DNA of 64,000 bases from Persicaria tinctoria (lineage: Eukaryota > Streptophyta > Magnoliopsida > Caryophyllales > Polygonaceae). Within the stretch, counting starts at the first letter, position 1, and the number at the start of each line of letters is the position of its first letter. The notes under the pieces are model-generated. The model was not told the DNA's origin and ran no database searches. It saw only the letters and a list, made by a program, of their open reading frames with translations. The position numbers were made by a program, and so were the translations under genes. This document shows positions 57,201-64,000 of the stretch, piece by piece. The stretch is taken from assembly GCA_037127255.1 (NCBI GenBank), contig JBANSL010000013.1, forward strand, positions 17,194,688 through 17,258,687, in the 5' to 3' direction.

Positions 57201-59470
57201 GTTGCTGTTCTAAATTTGATTATTTTTTAAAGTTCTCCTCAAATCTGGTTTTTAACTTCTGTCCTTTCAGGCAATTATGAAGAAACGCCCTCAAAGGAAC
57301 ATAAATGTCCAGAACTTCTGGTTGTATGTTTTTGGGATGGCCTTCAATGCAATTGCAATATTTGTTCAGGATTTTGATGCAGTCATGAACAAGTAATCAA
57401 CCCTTTTTCTAAAGCATTACTTTATCTCGTCAATCTCTTTGACTGTTGACAGAAAATCTCAAAGTTGAAAGCTCCATATACAAGTGTTATTTTTGGATAC
57501 TCACATTGACAGAAGATCTCAAACTTGAAAGGTCCATATACAATGGGAGTGAGTTATATATGTGATCACTTCTTTTTAACTCCCCTACGGCCCTACCTCT
57601 TCATTTTTTCCCCTTCCTTTTGTTTAAAGGGATGGTTATGATAGAGATACAGAATACTATAGCGTCAAGTATATATCAATTACGGAGTATTCAAAACTAT
57701 CAGGCTTGATGATTGATAACAAGCAACCTTAATTAACTTACTATACTGTATTATACTAGGTTTTATTTTTGGATACTCACTTTGGGCCAAAATAAGTTAA
57801 TTTAAGAATTGTGAAAAAAAGGGTTAAATACTCAATGGTAATTTTGATTACATGTTTGTTTAGTGTTGAGTTTTGACCTTTCGATTGCTTGGGTTTATTT
57901 TCTCTCTTCTGATCTACAGGGGTTTCTTCCACGGATATTCATTCGTAACAGTTGTCATGATAGTCAACCATGCACTCAGGTATACATGTGATTATTTTGA
58001 CTATTTTTCTTTCTTTCTACGAGCTCAATGGCGCTAGTTTGGTGGGTTCCACAGGTTGGGATCATGAATTTTGATCATGTGTTTATTACTAGCTAATTTC
58101 CATTTACACTATATTTCAAACTAATCATGCTTGCCACTTGATACGTCGATGGGCTTTATTCACCGGTGGTTTGACAAAATGTTGCAGAAGTATGGGATTT
58201 GTTGAACTGAATGATTAAACATTTTTTGTGATATGTAATGAATTATGTCTTTCTTATACAGCTTATTCTTTGGATGCTTGAAATTTCCGTAAATCAGATC
58301 CAAACAAACTGATTACCTACAGATTTTGTCCATCAAAATAAATAATATCCCAGAGTTGTCAAATGTAAAAGTCTACTTTTTTATGAAGAAAATTGGAAAC
58401 ATATAGCCATCTATGACTTGCCAGCATCGCATATTCATTTCATTTTTTCTGGGGGTGAGGAAAGGTTGGGTACATGAGGGCCATAAATAATCTTTCTTTT
58501 CGATGAAGATGGTGCTTTTAATATGTTTCTGACAAAGTGTTTTTTTTTCTGGATCTTTCCTATATAGTGGACTTGCTGTGTCTATGGTGATGAAGTACGC
58601 TGACAATATTGTCAAGGTATGACAAACTGCACTTTTTTGGTTTTCATTTCTTGGACTGTCTTTTTGTTCATTATATTTATGATAAATGTTGGATCCAGTA
58701 GTGAAGAAAAAAAAGGTAAGCGGTAACATTTCAAACTATACTATCTTGCTTGCCTGTCATACGTGTGTGTGCATTTTCTTCTCAAAGAGGGATTTATATC
58801 ATTTGTCCGAGTCATTGAAGGTCATTTCCTCGTTGGTTGTTCACTCTTCTCAGATACTGCTGTCCATTCATAATGCCCACTAATACAGATAAAGAAATGA
58901 GTTCTCTGACAGTCCAATATGAATGGTTGTTATGGAACATGATTATGTGAAGACTGAACTTTGTTGTCCAAGTTCCAATGTTATGTACTTGTAGAGCACT
59001 AGAAATTGATTCCAGAAGAAGTTGCAAATCTTACTCAGCTATGCCTAGTATGTCTTGTTCCATTTGGATCATCATATGCATTATCCGGTTGACGGTGAAA
59101 CTAGTTCACTACAAGCCATAGGGAACTACCATTGCCAAAAACTATGTTGCTGTGATAACATTACCATCCTCCATCTGTTACAAGTAGAAGTTGATGAGTG
59201 CTCATTTAGCTGCATTACATTTGCGCAGGTTTATGCCACATCAGTCGCAATGTTGCTCACAGCAGTGGTCTCCGTTTTCTTGTTTGGATTTCATTTGTCC
59301 CTTGCTTTCTTCCTCGGTTCAACGTAAGTCAACAGATTCTTCTCCCTTGATTTGATTACACATCGGCTTGATTTCATCAACCAACACCAATAACTTCGTG
59401 TTTTCTTTTTACCCGCAGTGTCGTTTCGGTCTCAGTATATTTGCACTCAGCCGGAAAGGCACAACGATAA
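54239..59470 (+). CDS. CMP-sialic acid transporter-like nucleotide-sugar transporter (CSTLP4 type), 351 aa
   Basis: Fifteen exons: 54239-54265, 54746-54800, 54909-54972, 55050-55161, 55366-55445, 55784-55859, 55953-56053, 56442-56513, 56926-56974, 57103-57144, 57271-57392, 57920-57979, 58568-58616, 59229-59323, 59419-59470. All have GT-AG borders and total 1056 bases (352 codons). The protein starts MEYRKIKDPDKDEGSSGDD, then has about ten hydrophobic segments from SIVTLALTILTSSQAILIVW on. Family landmarks: YYIFAYVDAPGYQILKNLNI, STGVLYRIILKRRLSE, GFAGVYTEAIMKKRPQRNIN, VMKYADNIVKVYATSVAMLL and a VVSVSVYLHSAGK end. Such proteins exchange a nucleotide sugar for its nucleotide monophosphate across the Golgi membrane. 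Plants have little or no sialic acid, so the true substrate is unknown. The intact frame and close match to the plant At4g35335 type (recalled, not aligned) support a working gene. Confidence 0.95.
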
Positions 59471-59885
59471 ACTCAGCCCCCTTGCTATCATATCATCTCT
59501 GACCTCCAGGAAACAACTACTGTACTATCTTATAAACGGTCTTGTATCAATTGGAAGCTGGCTCTTTTCAGCTACTTTGCCAGCACACAGGAGTTGTTAA
59601 TTACGTTGAAACTCATGTAAATCATAGTACAATCGATTGGTTTATTGTAATAGTAAATTTTTTTGTGCCCATTTAGGCTGTATTTTATAATGAGGAACTG
59701 CTGTTTTGATTTATAATTCAATATTGGGGTTTAATTCAGTTTTGTGGTGGTTTGCTTTATTTATGGTGCAGCGAATATTTGAGGGACCATGTGGCCTCTG
59801 CTTATTCGGACTATTATATTTATCATCGGAAATACAACCGAGTAAAATACACATTTATCCAGTGCAGATCCTCTACCTCTCACGA

Positions 59886-60193
59886 TGCACCACAAAATTA
59901 GTTAGTGTATAATTTAACGTCAAAAAAAATTAAAAAAATATATTTGTATTTCAGATACTTATATTTATGTATCTTTATATGTTTATAAATTTTTATCAAT
60001 AAAAATTATGTTTTAGAAAAATATAAAAATTATAAACTAATAAAATCAATCTTTTAACTATATATATTTTAAAATATATTTTTTTCATATTTTTTTTTAT
60101 AGATATGTAGATATAAGGGTATGAAACCTAAATATAAATTTTTTAAATTTTTTTTAGAAATAAAATTATACCATAAATAATTTTGTAATGCAC
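59886..60193. repeat. Inverted-repeat element downstream of the transporter gene
   Basis: The left arm reads tgcaccacaaaattagttag then tgtataattt. The right arm, reversed, reads tgcattacaaaattattta then ggtataatttta. Arms of at least 45 bp enclose an AT-rich loop of about 200 bp. It resembles a MITE, but I could not define a target duplication. Confidence 0.55.
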
Positions 60194-61100
60194 CAAGTGT
60201 TGTAGGTAATCTGCATTGACATTTATCGGTCCAGGGGTCGTGGGGCAGAATATTTGCTGAATTAATGGTGTGTTGAGATGTAAAAGGATAAAAAATTATT
60301 TCATATTGAAAGTTTGAACAAATCAAACTTTACATATAAATCAGTGAACTATTTCTCCTATTGTCAATTGGTTTTAGAATGGAATTTTACCAGTTATATA
60401 AGCTAGTGAGTGAAAGGATCACTTCTTTAATAGGTCACACAATACCTAATTCAGACATAAAGTGATTAAGTCAATCGAATTGAACTAAAATTATAAAAAA
60501 AAAAAAAAAGTTTTCGACAACTTTTCTTATGAGAATCTTGAACTAGTAACCTAGAAAAATTAAACTTATAACATAAAAAAATTAAACGAAGAATATATTT
60601 TTTTTTAATATTTATGAATTAGTTAACTCGTAGGAATAGAATGTATTGAGATTGTTATTGTTTTAAAACCGATTGAAAAAAAACTATCAAACCGAAGTGA
60701 ACACAGTATTTATCTAATCGTTCTAGAAATATTTTTTTAAAAAAATTCAATGTTTATTTAGACGGACTGAGGGACTATCGAAGTGAACAAGAGAATCCAC
60801 ATCCGGGTTCTGCAATCCCACCTTGCCACAAGGCATCCCACCCTAAAGGGCAAATCAGTAATTCAGGTCCCACACTAAAGGGCAAATCAGTAATTCAATC
60901 CTGTAACCAACCGCTTCAAATCCCACTCTGTAGTCTGTCCCCTCCTTAAACCTCCCCACCATCCCTCTCTATTCAAACTTGCCCACTCCTGAAACCCCAA
61001 ATCCCCGATTTCTCAAATCAGTCAATCCCACCACCAACCCCAAATCCCCATTTTTCAATCAGTCGATCCCACCACCAAAAGAAAGGAATCAAATTCAGAG
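60194..61100. other. Intergenic region and leader of the 61101 gene
   Basis: AT-rich to about 60790. From 60835 it is rich in CCCACC/CCAAATCCCC runs. A duplicated segment ctaaagggcaaatcagtaat occurs at 60843 and 60876, and another near 61014-61078 (aatcagtc.atcccaccacca). No TATA box was picked with confidence. Confidence 0.5.
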
Positions 61101-62635
61101 ATGGATGATTCAGGGATGAAAAAGCTGGCGTTATGGCACACCCGAACCTTCAGGCCGATTATGACCCACGACGAGCTCGAACCAATCATGTCTACTCTAG
61201 GATTCGTAGGCCAGCCACCGCGCCAGGCCCCCAACGGCGTCGTTTGGAGGGATTACATCTACGCCGCCGGCGAGTTCCGTGGTAGAGAAAGATGGCTGAC
61301 GTCATCGGCGGCGGCCGCCGAGAACGGTGGAGTCCCACCCAGGCCGAGGCTCCCATACCAGAGAATTGACGGGCTTCACGTTTACACCTATCGCGCCTTC
61401 CTCGATGCCGTCGGATTTTACCTCGAGATGGATGATGTCTCCGACCTCTTCCATATCCGGTAACTTGTTCGATTCAATTTTTTTATTATTTTCCTTTTTT
61501 GTTTGATTTCTGGATTTTTAAATGCAGGTTTCTATTTGAAATTAGGAAAGTGTAGATTTTTGGTATTCTGCAGACTGCAGCCATTATTTTTGAAAAATAG
61601 TAATTGCAAGTCTAAATCCCTAGATTAGTGGTGGCTGCAACCTTGATTTGTGGGCCAATTTTTGTTTTTTTGTTTTGGGTTTGACTAGGAAAATAATGTA
61701 AATGTTGTGACTTGGGTTGCCAATGAACTTCATATCCATAATCCATATGATTCACTTCCAACTTTAGATGATTCCTTCCAAATCATGCTGAATCAACATA
61801 TCTATCCATATAATCTCAATTTGTTTTTAGTTTGGTACTCAATTTTTCATATAAAGTTATAATCTTTAAGTTACTGGCACAGTGTACATTACAAGGTAAA
61901 AATGGATGTGGGTGTTCAAATGCTTATCAGTAGATGCAATTATGTTCTGTGGTGAAATGGGTCAACAATTAGGACATTCATTTTGTGACATATGCTAAGG
62001 CCTAAGCCCCGGAAGGGGCCTGGTAAAATGTCGAGGATGGTCCATTGTATGACATTCACAAAATGCAGAATCGTGTTTGTAAAGCTTGATGCGAAACAAA
62101 TATGTCAGTTTTGAATCCAAGGATACTGTTTTTTTGTGGGAAAATTTCAGTAGTGTCCAATTGTCCATAGCTGATGTTCCAGTTTAGTTTAACTCAGTTG
62201 ATTGGATATCATTCGTGGCATACTGGCATCTGGTTCAGATGACACTCTCATGTACTGATTATTTGCCAGTTTTGAGTGATCATGTATAGATTAAAAGTTT
62301 AACTCAGTTTTGAGTGAGCATTTGGACTGTTATATTATTTAAACGACCATGCCGTTAATTATAATGAACTTTTTATGTTTAGTGGATTACCGCTTCATAG
62401 AATATATGACCGGAAGAAGAAATTCAGACGAATGGGAGCAGAAGAGAACGTCTTTGTGTATGTCGAAGGATCACTGGACCCATCTGCGTACGCACTCTAT
62501 CATGTTGATACGAGCAACACTACCACCACCAACGCCGATGACAATAAGGCTAGCGGTTATGGCTCCGTTGTCATTCGAAGCAAGGACAATACTTCTTTTG
62601 GTACTTTTGCCCCCTTGAAAGACATCATTGTTTGA
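61101..62635 (+). CDS. Conserved plant protein of unknown function, 203 aa
   Basis: Two exons, 61101-61459 and 62383-62635, with a GT-AG intron of 923 bp; 204 codons including TGA. Exon 1: MKKLALWHTRTFRPIMTHDE near the start, WRDYIYAAGE, then LPYQRIDGLHVYTYRAFLDA and YLEMDDVSDLFHIR. Exon 2 continues GLPLHRIYDRKKKFRRMGAE and NVFVYVEGSLDPSAYALYHV. The pattern resembles an uncharacterised family I recall from other plants, with a strongly conserved RIDGLHxxTYRAF core. No signal peptide or membrane helix is seen. An Ala/Glu-rich insert (SSAAAAENGGVPP) sits in the middle. The first ATG was used. Confidence 0.88.
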
Positions 62636-63679
62636 AATGCTCCTTCAACACATTTATACATAGGCACCAACGGATCCACCAGAAAATGTTCAATAGCCAA
62701 ATTTGAAACTTTACTTCCTCAGACGTTTAATTTTTTTTTTAGTTTCTCATGCTTCTAGGTGACACTGAGCGAGATCAAGATTGTAACTTGGGGCAATTTT
62801 TTTGGATATGTAATGAGCAAACTCATGTACAGATTCAAAGAGGGTGTAATCACTGACCGGGACAAGTAATCTTGTTGCCCCCATCTTGAAATTTTGAAGT
62901 TTTTGTTCCATATCATATCATGGAAATTTTTGTTAATTTTGCACATTTTGATAATTTCCATGCCCTTGAAAACATGCCATTACTTTGTATGCTGCATTTC
63001 TCACAGTTTCAAGGGGTTGTGTAAGGAATGAGGCACTGTTTGAGACAGAGAACCACCATTGTGTTTTCTCCTTCAAGCCAAAAGATAACAAAGCTTAATT
63101 AGAAGACGACTATGCAAGCCAGTTTCATGTAACTGACCTCTTGGTAAGTAAACATCAAACAATCTCGCAGATGAAAGTGATGCACTGACGATGAAGATTA
63201 CATTTTCCGTTACTTGGCTGCATGTTCTTTGCTAGGGTTTGTTGTTGATTCAAGCAGCATTGAGACTCATTTTCATCTTTTCAACCAACATTTATCATAT
63301 ATTTCGACATATACCCAGAATATGACTTCGGAATGCCCCATCTTGTTATCTTATCATAAGAATTTGACAGTCTATGATGAAGTTTGAAGGCACCACCAGT
63401 AATTAAGTTAATAAACATACAATCGTATTACTCAGGTTACAACAAACTTTTCTCTTCAGATTGATGATTATATGTTACAAATTACAATTGTTGTCTGCCA
63501 TTTCATTGTTATAGATAAATTTACCTTCTTTTCTACAAGAAATAGCATCACCAGCAAATCCTGGGTTCATATGCAGATGCAGAGGTGAAAACCAACAAAA
63601 CTTCCAATCACTTTGGTGTGCTGTAACCATTGCTATGGATTTCACCGAGTGGACGATCTTGCTACTGAATTGACAAAAT
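62636..63679. other. 3' regions of two convergent genes
   Basis: Holds the 3' untranslated part of the 61101 gene and of the PPR gene. No frame with family motifs and no repeat boundaries were recognised. Confidence 0.5.
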
Positions 63680-64000
63680 TCAAGCCAGAACTTCTTCCTC
63701 CTCTAGAAAGTCCAAAGACCAGAAGATTTTGAGCGCTTCCTCTCTAACAATAAATGCAAGTTCCATTTCACTTTGTGATTCCAAATATTTTATCAACATC
63801 TTGAAGGTTGGCTTATCCGGACCACTTTCTAATGCTCTCATCACGCACATACACTCCAGTGCAAGACGAGTCAAGTTAAAGTTCAGTAAAGTTCTCAGCA
63901 AAGTGTTGAAGCCCTCTTCATCAGGTTCCAAATCACTTTCGTTCTTCAAAGTAGTGAAAACAAATTCAGCCTCTTCCAGCATTTGAGCACTCGCCAGAGC
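63680..64000 (-). CDS. PPR-type protein, C-terminal part (runs off window)
   Basis: Minus-strand frame open from the window edge to a stop at 63680-63682, 106 residues visible. The helical pattern is that of pentatricopeptide repeats: SAQMLEEAEFVFTTL, then EPDEEGFNTLLRTLLNFN and LALECMCVMRALESGPDKPT, then FKMLIKYLESQSEMELAFIV. PPR proteins bind organellar RNA and act in splicing, editing or stability. The end EEALKIFWSLDFLEEEEVLA is not a PPR motif, nor an E, DYW or SMR domain. A short THA8-like protein is possible, but the N-terminus is outside the window. Confidence 0.75.
   Translation of the reverse strand, partial: ALASAQMLEEAEFVFTTLKNESDLEPDEEGFNTLLRTLLNFNLTRLALECMCVMRALESGPDKPTFKMLIKYLESQSEMELAFIVREEALKIFWSLDFLEEEEVLA

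Noticed and set aside
1..64000. A new multi-gene system (defence, toxin, biosynthetic cluster)
   Set aside because: Host genes are unrelated single-copy families, and the remaining long frames are explained by known transposon classes.

Overview
This is plant nuclear DNA, most likely from a core eudicot and possibly from Lamiales. The lineage is inferred from the general feel of the proteins, not from any search. Evidence for a plant: GT-AG introns in every gene, plant-specific families (FLZ zinc finger, CK2 beta with a plant N-terminal extension, GT77-like glycosyltransferase, PPR protein), AT-rich intergenic DNA, and a dense transposon load including Ty3 LTR elements, an Athila-type element, CACTA, hAT, MULE, LINE, SINE, Tourist and Stowaway elements.

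Layout. 1-2012: LINE remnant and a small hAT element with an exact 8-bp target duplication. 4784-5241: a two-exon FLZ gene (+). 6423-9740: five-exon casein kinase 2 beta gene (-). 11169-14613: three-exon nucleotide-diphospho-sugar transferase gene (-), with a TA microsatellite and a MITE in its last intron. 15156-16541: LINE RNase H remnant and repeats. 17555-36010: a FAR1/MULE transposase gene (-) cut into three pieces by two Ty3 elements. These are Ty3-1 (17892-26930, -, TSD CTATC) and Ty3-2 (27921-35925, +, TSD TTGAC), each carrying younger DNA transposons. 36283-36530: an array of 39-bp repeats. 36741-51516: a third LTR element, Ty3-3 (+, TSD GTGCG), with no RT or integrase visible. It hosts a 5-kb CACTA element, a truncated Athila-type element and a hAT element. 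The CACTA element carries exons of an arogenate/prephenate dehydratase gene and a LINE with a 19-bp TSD. 51634-53955: hAT with a nested SINE, then a LINE interrupted by a Stowaway MITE.

54239-59470: an intact 15-exon CMP-sialic-acid-transporter-like nucleotide-sugar transporter gene (+), whose exon phases all close to 351 aa. 61101-62635: a two-exon conserved plant gene of unknown function (203 aa, +). 63680-64000: the 3' end of a PPR-type gene (-), continuing past the window edge.

The host genes form no operon or pathway. The two gene islands (4.8-14.7 kb and 54-64 kb) flank about 38 kb of nested transposons. I see no new defence, toxin or biosynthetic system. The most notable biology is the transduplicated dehydratase fragment in the CACTA element, the RT-less LTR element, and the order of insertion that can be read from target-site duplications. 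All exon boundaries were worked out by hand from GT/AG sites and reading phase. No alignment or transcript was available.
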